Below the pieces are notes generated by a model that saw nothing but the letters and a program-made list of their open reading frames with translations, made no database searches and was not told the origin of the DNA. 45,744 bases of DNA from positions 1 to 45,744 of the forward strand of contig CAZENR010000011.1 in NCBI GenBank assembly GCA_964513925.1, read 5' to 3'. This DNA comes from DAORHV01 sp964513925 (lineage in GTDB: Bacteria > Patescibacteriota > Gracilibacteria > Peribacterales > Peribacteraceae). A program made the translations under genes and the position numbers. Below are positions 39,250 to 45,744 of this stretch, piece by piece (within the stretch, counting starts at the first letter, position 1; each line of letters begins with the position of its first letter).

Positions 39250-41820
39250 TTACTTCTCATCCGGCGGAATGCCGTAGTAGTCGAAGAGGAAGCTGGCGAT
39301 ATCTTTAAACAGCGGCGCTGCGGACTTGGAACCGAAGTCGTCTTTCTTCGGGCGGTCGAGCTTGATGAGAATGACGAACTTCGGATGGTCGATGGGAGCG
39401 TACCCCGCGTACGAGGCGATGGTGGAACCGGTTCCGGTTTCGTACTTGCCGCCAGGGCCGGCGATTTGCGACGTACCTGTTTTGCCCGCCATGCGGTGCC
39501 CCGGCACCTTACCCGATTTGGCAAAGCCGTGTTGCGTACCGCTTACAAGCATGGCGGTGATTGTTGCCGCGGTTTCGGGCTTGAGCACTTGGCCAACGAC
39601 GGTGGCAGGCTTCTTATCCACTGCACCGTCTGCGTGGCGGATTTCGTCGATGATGGTGGGTTTCATTAACTTGCCGCCGTTTGCCAGCGCGGAAAATGCG
39701 GTGATCATCTGCAGCGGCGTAACGGAGATGCCTTGTCCGTACGATGCAGTAAGCGTGAGCGCGTCGTTCCATTCGCGCCAGGACTTGAGCACTCCTGGAA
39801 GTTCGTTGTCCAATTCGATGCCCGTCACGTTGCCAAAACCGTAGCGCGTCAGCTGCGAGTGGAACAATTTGCGCCCCAATTTCTTTCCGATGCTCGTCAT
39901 GCAAGTGTTGATGGAGAAATCCAGGCAGTCGACCGTGGTGACTTTGCCGTAGTACTTGTTCAAAGCATTCTTGATGGTGAAGACGTCCACCTTCACCGGC
40001 CCGGCGTCGTAATAGATGTCCGACGGCACCACTTCTCCCTGGTCGATGGCAATTGCCATGGCGATGGGTTTCATGACCGAGCCCGGTTCGTAGAGTTCCT
40101 GGATCGTTCGATTCACGTACGATCCGACCCCGATGTTGTTCTTGTACTTCAGCCAAACATGGGGCTTATCCGTCGGAAAGACTTCGCGACGGTTGTTGTC
40201 GCCGATGTAGTAGTAATAGCGCGTCAGCTTCCGCAAGTCGTACTCTTTTTCTAATTCTTGCAACTTGGCCTGTGTTTCCGGCGTGAGTAGCTGTCGCCGT
40301 TCCGGGCTGATGTCGTCTTTATAGGCCTTGAGCACGCGACTGTTGTCGGCAGGGTCGAATACCTCCACGACGATCCCCGTTTCCTTGGCTGGGTCTACGT
40401 ACATCGGCTCCTTGTCGTAGACCGAAGCGTAGGAATTGTTATCGAAGAGCGGCGCGTTCGCCATGGCGATGATGCGGCCGGTGTAGGGGTCCATGACGAT
40501 TGCCTGTCCGCTTTCGGCATCTACCTTACTGACCATGGCGGCGAGTAATGCTTCCACCTTGCTCTGTACGAAACGATCGATGGTGAGCACTACGGTGGAG
40601 CCGTCTCGCGGGTCGATGAATTTTTGATCGGAGGATACGATTTGTCCGCCGAACGGGTCGCTGACCGATGCAATGAGACCTTCTTGTCCCTTGAGCAGCG
40701 AATCGAACGCGCGTTCAATGCCGTACTGCGGCTCCTGCTGGGCGTTAATAAACCCGGTGACATGCGACGCAATTTGCGTATCCGGATAGAACCTCCAGTG
40801 TTCCGGAATAAGGGCCGCAGCGCGGAATGGATCGACGATTGTTTGAGCCAGCTTGCTCCGCTGCTCCTTGGGCAGCAGCGCGATTTTGGCATCGGTTTCT
40901 TCCTTGGACTTGCGCTTCAGTTCTTTAATTTTCAGAGACAGCTGCGGTGGCAAATGGCTCATAATCGGCACGTAGCGCAGCGGGCGGCGCACCATGCGCG
41001 AGCGCAGCACGGCGGGATCTTGCAGCAACAGTGGCGACAGCTGTCTGGCGATTGCTGAGATGTCGTTTTGGTTTACCAGCTCGGGATTGGCGTAAATAAG
41101 GCCGTCGCTCTCGTTAACGTAAATGCCCGGGATGCTCAATCGTGCTACCTGGGACACTTGCACTTTGTTGGCGCTGTAGAGCAGCGGAGCGAAAGTGACT
41201 CGTGTCTGACGGATGCGCTCTTCGATGTCGCGCGCAAAACGGCGGCGCACCTCGGTGTAGTCCGGCAGAATCACCGGATCGGTGAGTAACGCCGCGCCGG
41301 AAAACGTAGCGCTGGCCATAAATGTTCCGCTGAGTGTTGCGATCGGCTTCTTCATGGGGTCGAACGCGTCTTTGTAGAGTCCTATGAGCTCGTTGGGGCA
41401 CGATGGCTTTCCCTTTCTGCAATCTGCGTCAAACTCGGGCGTAATGAGCAGATCCGCCAGCGTGTCGGCAATGCGTGCGTAGTCCGATGTTCCGACGCAG
41501 TTGCGTTCGTTGCACAGCGTCAGCGGGTCGATGTAGAGCAAGTCCAGAGTCGTATTCGTCGCTAAAATACTCGTTTCGCCGGTTTTGCTGTTTCGACTGA
41601 GAATTTCTCCGCGTTTTGCCGGCAGCACCACGCCGCCGTACTGCTGCGCTTGCGCTATTTGGTGGTAGGAAGCCCCTTGGATGATTTGCAAATCAATCAG
41701 GCGCGCGATGACAATGGCGCACGCGCACAGCAGCAGGCCGTGCAACACGAAAATACGCCGCTCGAACGAGCGCTTCTTCTGGGTTTCGGATAAGGCCGAT
41801 GTGTAACGCAGTACGGACAC
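39250..41820 (-). CDS. Class B penicillin-binding protein (PBP2/FtsI type), 856 aa
   Basis: One N-terminal membrane helix (about 25-45), a dimerisation region with RGEILSRN, a long extra segment, then the transpeptidase domain: SVMK with catalytic Ser581, SIN in place of the usual SxN, and KTGTS with Lys780. It cross-links peptidoglycan outside the membrane. At about 856 residues it is well above the 580-700 typical of the family; the extra length lies in the pedestal and in an insertion around residues 425-560. The frame opens with consecutive GTG codons (41829, 41826); GTG at 41820, nine bases after an extended -10 (TGG-TACACT, 41830-41838), seems most likely. Confidence 0.92.
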   Translation of the reverse strand: MSVLRYTSALSETQKKRSFERRIFVLHGLLLCACAIVIARLIDLQIIQGASYHQIAQAQQYGGVVLPAKRGEILSRNSKTGETSILATNTTLDLLYIDPLTLCNERNCVGTSDYARIADTLADLLITPEFDADCRKGKPSCPNELIGLYKDAFDPMKKPIATLSGTFMASATFSGAALLTDPVILPDYTEVRRRFARDIEERIRQTRVTFAPLLYSANKVQVSQVARLSIPGIYVNESDGLIYANPELVNQNDISAIARQLSPLLLQDPAVLRSRMVRRPLRYVPIMSHLPPQLSLKIKELKRKSKEETDAKIALLPKEQRSKLAQTIVDPFRAAALIPEHWRFYPDTQIASHVTGFINAQQEPQYGIERAFDSLLKGQEGLIASVSDPFGGQIVSSDQKFIDPRDGSTVVLTIDRFVQSKVEALLAAMVSKVDAESGQAIVMDPYTGRIIAMANAPLFDNNSYASVYDKEPMYVDPAKETGIVVEVFDPADNSRVLKAYKDDISPERRQLLTPETQAKLQELEKEYDLRKLTRYYYYIGDNNRREVFPTDKPHVWLKYKNNIGVGSYVNRTIQELYEPGSVMKPIAMAIAIDQGEVVPSDIYYDAGPVKVDVFTIKNALNKYYGKVTTVDCLDFSINTCMTSIGKKLGRKLFHSQLTRYGFGNVTGIELDNELPGVLKSWREWNDALTLTASYGQGISVTPLQMITAFSALANGGKLMKPTIIDEIRHADGAVDKKPATVVGQVLKPETAATITAMLVSGTQHGFAKSGKVPGHRMAGKTGTSQIAGPGGKYETGTGSTIASYAGYAPIDHPKFVILIKLDRPKKDDFGSKSAAPLFKDIASFLFDYYGIPPDEK

Positions 41821-41829
41821 GGGCACCAC

Positions 41830-41838
41830 AGTGTACCA
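41830..41838 (-). promoter_or_regulatory. Extended -10 promoter of the PBP gene
   Basis: Minus-strand TGG-TACACT; a GTG codon touches the -10 box and another lies nine bases on. Confidence 0.5.
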
Positions 41839-41884
41839 CGCCCTCCTGCTCCGGTTGCCGAAGGTTTCTACGAATGTGCCTTTA

Positions 41885-43126
41885 CTACCGCACGATCATA
41901 TCTGCCCGATCCGGCCCGCTGCCGATGAGGCGAACCGGAATGGCTGTCTGCTTCTCGATGAATTCAATGTATCGCTGCGCCTTTGCCGGCAACGATTTCC
42001 ACGACTGCGCGCGGAACGTGTTGCTATTCCATCCCTCCAGGTGCTCGTATGCCGGCCGGCCGTCGCTGTTTTTTCCCATGCCGACCGGAATGGTCTGCTC
42101 GTTATCTAGGACGTCGAGCTTGGTGATGTTCCAGCAAGTGAAGCCGTTGAGCATCGCCGCGTAGCGCAAATCCGAAATATCCAGCCATCCGCAACGGCGC
42201 GGTCTGCCGGTGGTGGCGCCGTACTCCCCTCCCCTCTCGCGCAGCCGGTCGGCTGCGGCGGTGTCGGCTTCGGTGAGGAATTCGCCGGATCCAACTCGGG
42301 TGCAGTAGGCCTTGGCCACGCCGATACTGCCCGTGAGAGCGCCGGGTGGGAGCCCCAATCCTTGCAATGCGCCCGCAACGGTCGTCGAGCTGCTGGTCAC
42401 GAATGGGTACGTTCCATGGTCGATATCCAGGAGTGTTGCCTGCGCACCTTCCACGAGGATGCTCTGTCCCGAAGTGCGAAATGCCGCAAGCAGCTGCGGG
42501 GCATCAACGATGCGGTTTCGCAGCAGCGATGCCGCCATGTGTAGTTGCTCCCATTCGTTGTCCACGTTCACTTGCACACCGTACATGGCTTGCACGACCT
42601 TGGCTTTAGCGTCGAGCCAATCTCTGGTTGCTGATTCATCCAGTCGCTGTAGTGCGCCAAGACGCATGCCGTCGCGTGCTGCCTTGTCCATGTAGGCAGG
42701 GCCGATTCCGCGCTTGGTGGTGCCAATCTTCGCGGCACCGCGGCGCTCTTCCATTGCCCCGTCGATTTCTTTGTGGAAATCGAACACGATGTGCGCGCTC
42801 CCCGAAAGGTGCAGCCGCTCCACAATATGGATGCCCGCATTCTTCAGTGTATCTATTTCTTTCAGCAGCGTTGGTAAATGAATAACCATTCCGGCACCCA
42901 AGACCACGGGCTTGCCGTCGTGCAAACATCCTGCAGGCAGTAAGTGGAATACGTGCTTTTTTCCGCCAACGACGATGGTGTGCCCGGCGTTCGCTCCGCC
43001 GCAAGCGCGTGCTACCACGTCGTAGTGTTCGGCAAGAATGTCGATGACCTTTCCTTTGCCTTCGTCACCCCACTGTGCGCCGATGACGGCGCAAACGGGT
43101 CCGAGTTGCTTGAGGAGTTTATCCAT
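41885..43126 (-). CDS. purA: Adenylosuccinate synthetase, 413 aa
   Basis: PurA converts IMP and aspartate to adenylosuccinate with GTP. Motifs: QWGDEGKGKVID, the AGHT His, TTKRGIGPAYMDKAARDG, EGAQATLLDIDHGTYPFVTSSSTT, RVGSGEFLTE, and ATTGRPRRCGWLD. Length is a little below the usual 430. Complete purine pathways are rare in CPR genomes, so this may serve salvage from IMP, which is inference. ATG at 43126 is six bases from TATGCT and the spacer is TCGGTC, like the CCGGTC junctions of other genes. Confidence 0.96.
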   Translation of the reverse strand: MDKLLKQLGPVCAVIGAQWGDEGKGKVIDILAEHYDVVARACGGANAGHTIVVGGKKHVFHLLPAGCLHDGKPVVLGAGMVIHLPTLLKEIDTLKNAGIHIVERLHLSGSAHIVFDFHKEIDGAMEERRGAAKIGTTKRGIGPAYMDKAARDGMRLGALQRLDESATRDWLDAKAKVVQAMYGVQVNVDNEWEQLHMAASLLRNRIVDAPQLLAAFRTSGQSILVEGAQATLLDIDHGTYPFVTSSSTTVAGALQGLGLPPGALTGSIGVAKAYCTRVGSGEFLTEADTAAADRLRERGGEYGATTGRPRRCGWLDISDLRYAAMLNGFTCWNITKLDVLDNEQTIPVGMGKNSDGRPAYEHLEGWNSNTFRAQSWKSLPAKAQRYIEFIEKQTAIPVRLIGSGPDRADMIVR

Positions 43127-43132
43127 GACCGA

Positions 43133-43138
43133 AGCATA
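43133..43138 (-). promoter_or_regulatory. -10 box of purA
   Basis: Minus-strand TATGCT, spacer TCGGTC, ATG at 43126. Confidence 0.5.
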
Positions 43139-43155
43139 CAGAAAGCGTACGCACG

Positions 43156-43173
43156 ACTCCAGTTTCTTGGAGT
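43156..43173. repeat. ACTCCA/TGGAGT hairpin at the 3' end of prmC
   Basis: Perfect 6-bp arms (43156-43161, 43168-43173) around a six-base loop, touching the prmC stop codon. It belongs to the same motif family as the other GGACTCC hairpins. Confidence 0.5.
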
Positions 43174-43982
43174 TATCCTTCCAGGATTTTCTTCAACGGG
43201 TGCACCTGGTCTTTTCTGCACTCCAGCGCTACCGCGGCGCAGTGAGGGTTGTGCGCCGCATGGCGTACCAGCGGCTCAAGTATGTCGAGGCCGTATTCCC
43301 CTGCAAATAGCGCAAGATGCGGCTCGTGATCCGCAACTGCCAGCGTTCCCCGCAGGGCTGCCGGAATGTAGGGCGGGTTGCTGACCACGACGAATGCCTC
43401 TTGCAGGCGCTTGAGTACCGCGCATCCGTCGTCATGGATGAAGGCAATCCTCTCGTGCACGTTGTGCCGCCGGGCATTTTCTTTACCGACCGCAAGCGCT
43501 TCGGCCGAGACATCCACGGCTACGATACGCGCCCGCGGCATCTTGTGCGCAAGTGCCACCGCAATGCAGCCGCTGCCGGTGCCGATGTCCACCACCGTCG
43601 TTGTTGCAGTTGGCACGCCGAAGAGATGGCTGAATGCGACGATTTCTGCGTCGATATCGCGGGTTCCGTTGCCCCATTCTCCCTTGATCATGTCTAATGC
43701 TGTTTGTACCAGACCTTCGGTCGCCGGGCGGGGAATGAGTACGTTACTGTTTACCAGGAACGGCATGCCGAAGAACTCCTGGCGTTCCACGATGTAGGCG
43801 ACAGGTTCGCCGCTCTTACGCCGTGCATGCAGTCGTTGCCAGATATCCAATACCTGTGCGTCGGGCTTGGTTTCGCCATGCGCGTACAGCCATGTGCGTT
43901 CCTTCCCCAATGCATGCGCCAGCAGTACTTCGGCATCGATACGTTGTATATCAGCCCCCAACAGGATTTCCTGGATCGTCAT
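43173..43982 (-). CDS. prmC: PrmC release-factor glutamine methyltransferase, 269 aa
   Basis: PrmC methylates the Gln of the GGQ motif in peptide chain release factors. The Rossmann SAM site is VDIGTGSGCIAVALA, and the catalytic NPPY appears in VVSNPPYIPAAL; the helical N-terminus and the VNSNVLIPRPATE hinge are also typical. A longer frame runs upstream through the divergent glycosyltransferase gene; the ATG at 43982 is chosen because TATCCT ends exactly six bases before it. No prfA neighbour is present. Confidence 0.93.
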   Translation of the reverse strand: MTIQEILLGADIQRIDAEVLLAHALGKERTWLYAHGETKPDAQVLDIWQRLHARRKSGEPVAYIVERQEFFGMPFLVNSNVLIPRPATEGLVQTALDMIKGEWGNGTRDIDAEIVAFSHLFGVPTATTTVVDIGTGSGCIAVALAHKMPRARIVAVDVSAEALAVGKENARRHNVHERIAFIHDDGCAVLKRLQEAFVVVSNPPYIPAALRGTLAVADHEPHLALFAGEYGLDILEPLVRHAAHNPHCAAVALECRKDQVHPLKKILEG

Positions 43983-43988
43983 GCGACC

Positions 43989-44028
43989 AGGATAGCGTGG
44001 TTTCCTTGTTGACGCTCTCGTATATGCT
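43989..44028. promoter_or_regulatory. Divergent leaderless-type promoters of prmC and the GT4 gene
   Basis: Minus-strand TATCCT (43989-43994) is six bases before the prmC ATG; plus-strand TATGCT (44023-44028) is six bases before the ATG at 44035. The whole spacer between the two start codons is 52 bases. Confidence 0.5.
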
Positions 44029-44034
44029 GTAGTC

Positions 44035-45102
44035 ATGTCCACGGTTGTTATCGATTGTCGGTTTGCAGGTCTGCACGGCGGCCTTGGCACGTACACCAGG
44101 GAAGCTGTTTCAGCACTCCTTCGCCGCAACGATCCCTGGAAGTATGTATTGTTAGCCAGGCACGCCGATGCACCGTGGGCCAGTTCTGTCGGCGCCTCGG
44201 ACGTGGTGTATACCGATGCAACGCATTACTCCGTGCAGGAGCAAATCGAGGTACCCAGGGTTATCCGGCGCGTGCAGGCTTCTGCTTTCTATGCGCCGCA
44301 ATTCAACGTGCCGCTTGCGTTGCCGGTGCCGTTTGTGGTCACGGTTCATGATCTCATTCTGCATCGTTTTCCGAATGGAGCATCGCTTCCGCGTCGCATG
44401 GCGTACCGCGTGCTTCTGCGGCATGCGGTGCGTTCGGCGAGTGGTATTGTCGCTGTCAGCCAAGCGACAAAAGACGCCATGCTAGAGCACTACGGCAAGC
44501 AGGTTGCAGACAAGACGGTGGTAGCCCACCCCGGAGTCGCATCCACGTTTCTTCCGTCGACGCAGGCCGCCGTTGCCGATGTGCGCAAGCGCTACGGTAT
44601 CGACGGTACCTACCTGCTCTACGTGGGGAACGCCAAGCAGCATAAGAACGTACAACTGCTGATCGATGCCTTTTCTCAGGCCGCATTGCCGCGCTGCTCG
44701 TTGGTGCTGGTCACCGCCGGTCCCGAAGCAGCTGGATTACGACTCAAGTCCGGCGTGCGCGTATTGGCATCTGTGCCGCAGCAAGATTTGCCCGCGCTCT
44801 ACACCGGTGCCTTGGCCTGCGTCAGTGCCACGCTGGCCGAGGGATTTGGCCTGCCGATGCTGGAGGCCATGGCCTGCGATTGCCCTGTGCTGGCTACCGA
44901 TATTCCGGCCGTGCGCGAGGCATGCAGTTGCCATGCCCATCTCGTTGCACCCACGGTCGATGCCATGGCACAAGGCATGCGCGACATGTTGCCTGCACAC
45001 AGCCGCGCCATGTTAGACGCTGCTCGCAACCATGCATCGGGACACGCGTGGACGAACACCGCCTGTGCCGTGTCTGAGTTCTTGCAAAAGATCGTTGCCT
45101 AG
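44035..45102 (+). CDS. GT4-family glycosyltransferase, 355 aa
   Basis: A retaining GT-B fold transferase of the GT4 type: N-terminal Rossmann half (VVIDCRFAGLHGGLGTYTRE), VTVHDLILHRFP in the acceptor region, a SGIVAVSQATKDAM segment and PGV, then the nucleotide-sugar half with YLLYVGNAKQHKNVQLLIDAF and the EGFGLPMLEAMACDCPV signature, whose acidic pair binds the nucleotide sugar. The sugar and acceptor cannot be told; glycan assembly on the cell surface is likely, given wecA-like and mraY genes nearby. Start set by the -10 box six bases away. Confidence 0.9.
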   Translation: MSTVVIDCRFAGLHGGLGTYTREAVSALLRRNDPWKYVLLARHADAPWASSVGASDVVYTDATHYSVQEQIEVPRVIRRVQASAFYAPQFNVPLALPVPFVVTVHDLILHRFPNGASLPRRMAYRVLLRHAVRSASGIVAVSQATKDAMLEHYGKQVADKTVVAHPGVASTFLPSTQAAVADVRKRYGIDGTYLLYVGNAKQHKNVQLLIDAFSQAALPRCSLVLVTAGPEAAGLRLKSGVRVLASVPQQDLPALYTGALACVSATLAEGFGLPMLEAMACDCPVLATDIPAVREACSCHAHLVAPTVDAMAQGMRDMLPAHSRAMLDAARNHASGHAWTNTACAVSEFLQKIVA

Positions 45103-45122
45103 CCGCAAGGAGTCGTTTTCGT

Positions 45123-45128
45123 TACAGT
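45123..45128 (+). promoter_or_regulatory. -10 box of the DUF721-like gene
   Basis: TACAGT ends 13 bases before the ATG at 45142; a GTG at 45130 would be too close to be transcribed. Confidence 0.4.
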
Positions 45129-45141
45129 AGTGGTCTCGCGT

Positions 45142-45441
45142 ATGGATCGCCTCTCCTCACTGCTTCCGTCGGCGCTGAAAAAACGCGGCCTGCACCAGGT
45201 TGCGGTAGCCAGCACGGTCGTCTTGGCCGCACAGCGTTGGTTGGCGACGGAATTTGCCCAGCATGCCTCCGCTCTGCGCGTGCGCAGTTACAAAGATGCA
45301 ACGCTCCACATCGATGCCGAGAACCCCATTGCGCTTAGCGAACTCAGTCGCCGCACCGGCGCGCTACAAGAAGCCCTGTTGCGCCAATTCCCAGATTGCC
45401 CGTTGCACGCGGTGCGCTGCCAGCGCTCCGGCAGCCGTTAG
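45142..45441 (+). CDS. DUF721/DciA-like protein, 99 aa
   Basis: A short protein with a helical start (SSLLPSALKKRG), a conserved tryptophan in AAQRWLATEFAQHA, a DATLHIDAENPIALSEL strand-helix unit and a final LHAVRCQR strand. This order fits DUF721, whose best-known member DciA is a loader for the replicative helicase DnaB. The C-terminal extension of long DciA proteins is missing. dnaB is in the same window, but the two are not adjacent. The next gene, rpsP, has its own promoter. Confidence 0.6.
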   Translation: MDRLSSLLPSALKKRGLHQVAVASTVVLAAQRWLATEFAQHASALRVRSYKDATLHIDAENPIALSELSRRTGALQEALLRQFPDCPLHAVRCQRSGSR

Positions 45442-45455
45442 CGCCGCGTTTTGCC

Positions 45456-45484
45456 TTGCATGCGGACGTAAGCTCCTCTAGACT
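45456..45484 (+). promoter_or_regulatory. Promoter of rpsP
   Basis: TTGCAT (45456-45461), 17-base spacer, TAGACT (45479-45484). The leader to the ATG at 45516 is about 25 bases and pyrimidine rich, without a Shine-Dalgarno. Confidence 0.7.
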
Positions 45485-45515
45485 CCGTCAGCTTTCAAAA
45501 GTCTTTTCTTTCCTT

Positions 45516-45744
45516 ATGCTCGTCATTCGCCTCCAGCGCACCGGCCGTGAAAACACGGCTACGTACCGTATTGTTCTCTCTGAGAAGAGCAAGCATGCCA
45601 AGAAAGGCGTGCAAGAGACGTTCGGTCACTACCTGCCTTCCCAGAAGAACCCGGTGTTCGAGTGCAACCAGGAGCGCGTCGCGCATTGGATCAAAATGGG
45701 TGCCATCCCTAGCGACACCGTAGCCCGCCTGCTCAACCGTGCCG
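45516..45744 (+). CDS. rpsP: Ribosomal protein bS16, 3' end beyond the window
   Basis: The first 76 codons are open to the window end and encode MLVIRLQRTGRENTATYRIV, FGHYLP, then VAHWIKMGAIPSDTVARLL, all typical of bS16, a 16S rRNA-binding protein of the small subunit. Usual length is 80-100 residues, so only a short tail is missing. Like rpsT it has a short leader rather than a leaderless start. Confidence 0.95.
   Translation, partial: MLVIRLQRTGRENTATYRIVLSEKSKHAKKGVQETFGHYLPSQKNPVFECNQERVAHWIKMGAIPSDTVARLLNRA

Noticed and set aside
1..45744. CRISPR arrays, transposases, integrases or prophage genes
   Set aside because: No regularly spaced repeats and no recognisable mobility genes were found on either strand.
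1..45744. UGA recoded to glycine, as in Gracilibacteria and Absconditabacteria
   Set aside because: Several genes, including the wecA-like gene, end at UGA where family length predicts, and no conserved glycine is encoded by UGA.

Overview
The window looks like a Candidate Phyla Radiation (Patescibacteria) genome, probably the Peregrinibacteria/Peribacteria branch. The evidence is the mix of short standalone genes, many lineage-specific membrane and lipid-anchored proteins, a baseplate-J-like membrane protein of the CPR type, UGA used as a normal stop codon, and an almost complete absence of Shine-Dalgarno sequences. The placement is an inference from style and gene content; no marker gene here fixes it.

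Layout. 1-3.5 kb: a truncated tRNA-Pro with a duplicated 5' part, two proteins of unknown function and rarA. 3.5-8.6 kb: a membrane protein, a TsaE-HD fusion, a degenerate M23 protein, a 145-residue unknown, a WecA/TagO-type transferase and a 117-residue unknown. 8.7-13 kb: pgk with a baseplate-J-like protein, a 386-base non-coding gap, then an accessory gene behind a strong AT-rich promoter. 13.2-17.7 kb: a histidine phosphatase, a 97-residue gene with an operator-like promoter, a lipid-anchored hydrolase, and tyrS facing an RluA-type pseudouridine synthase. 17.9-23.4 kb: a FecR/Ig-like surface protein, a compact GspE/PilB-like ATPase, nadK and a membrane protein with an assembly scar. 23.5-31.6 kb: gap-fbp, an unknown gene, mraY, dnaB, recA and a lipoprotein. 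31.7-35.2 kb: a sigma-region-4/HARE-HTH protein, ruvX/yqgF, rpsT and a large lipoprotein. 35.4-45.7 kb: glmS, a transglutaminase-like protein, a class B penicillin-binding protein, purA, prmC, a GT4 glycosyltransferase, a DUF721-like gene and the start of rpsP.

The genes fit a small cell that keeps its own envelope: glmS supplies glucosamine-6-phosphate, mraY and the WecA-like enzyme load undecaprenyl phosphate, and the PBP cross-links peptidoglycan. The GAPDH has a GapB-like cofactor segment and sits in one unit with fructose-1,6-bisphosphatase, which suggests gluconeogenic flow feeding these sugars; nadK would supply NADP. dnaB, recA, rarA, ruvX and a DciA-like DUF721 gene cover replication and repair.

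The strongest system-level signal is in the promoters. For about two thirds of the genes a -10 hexamer lies 6-10 bases before the start codon, most often exactly 6, so the start codon would be the first transcribed base (leaderless mRNA). This also settles many start codons; I used it to choose starts throughout. Other notable signals are a repeated GTGTAC-N4-GTACAC dyad (next to recA and inside another promoter), a helically phased array of TTTCCACA boxes upstream of dnaB, and GGACTCC-type hairpins in convergent gene gaps.
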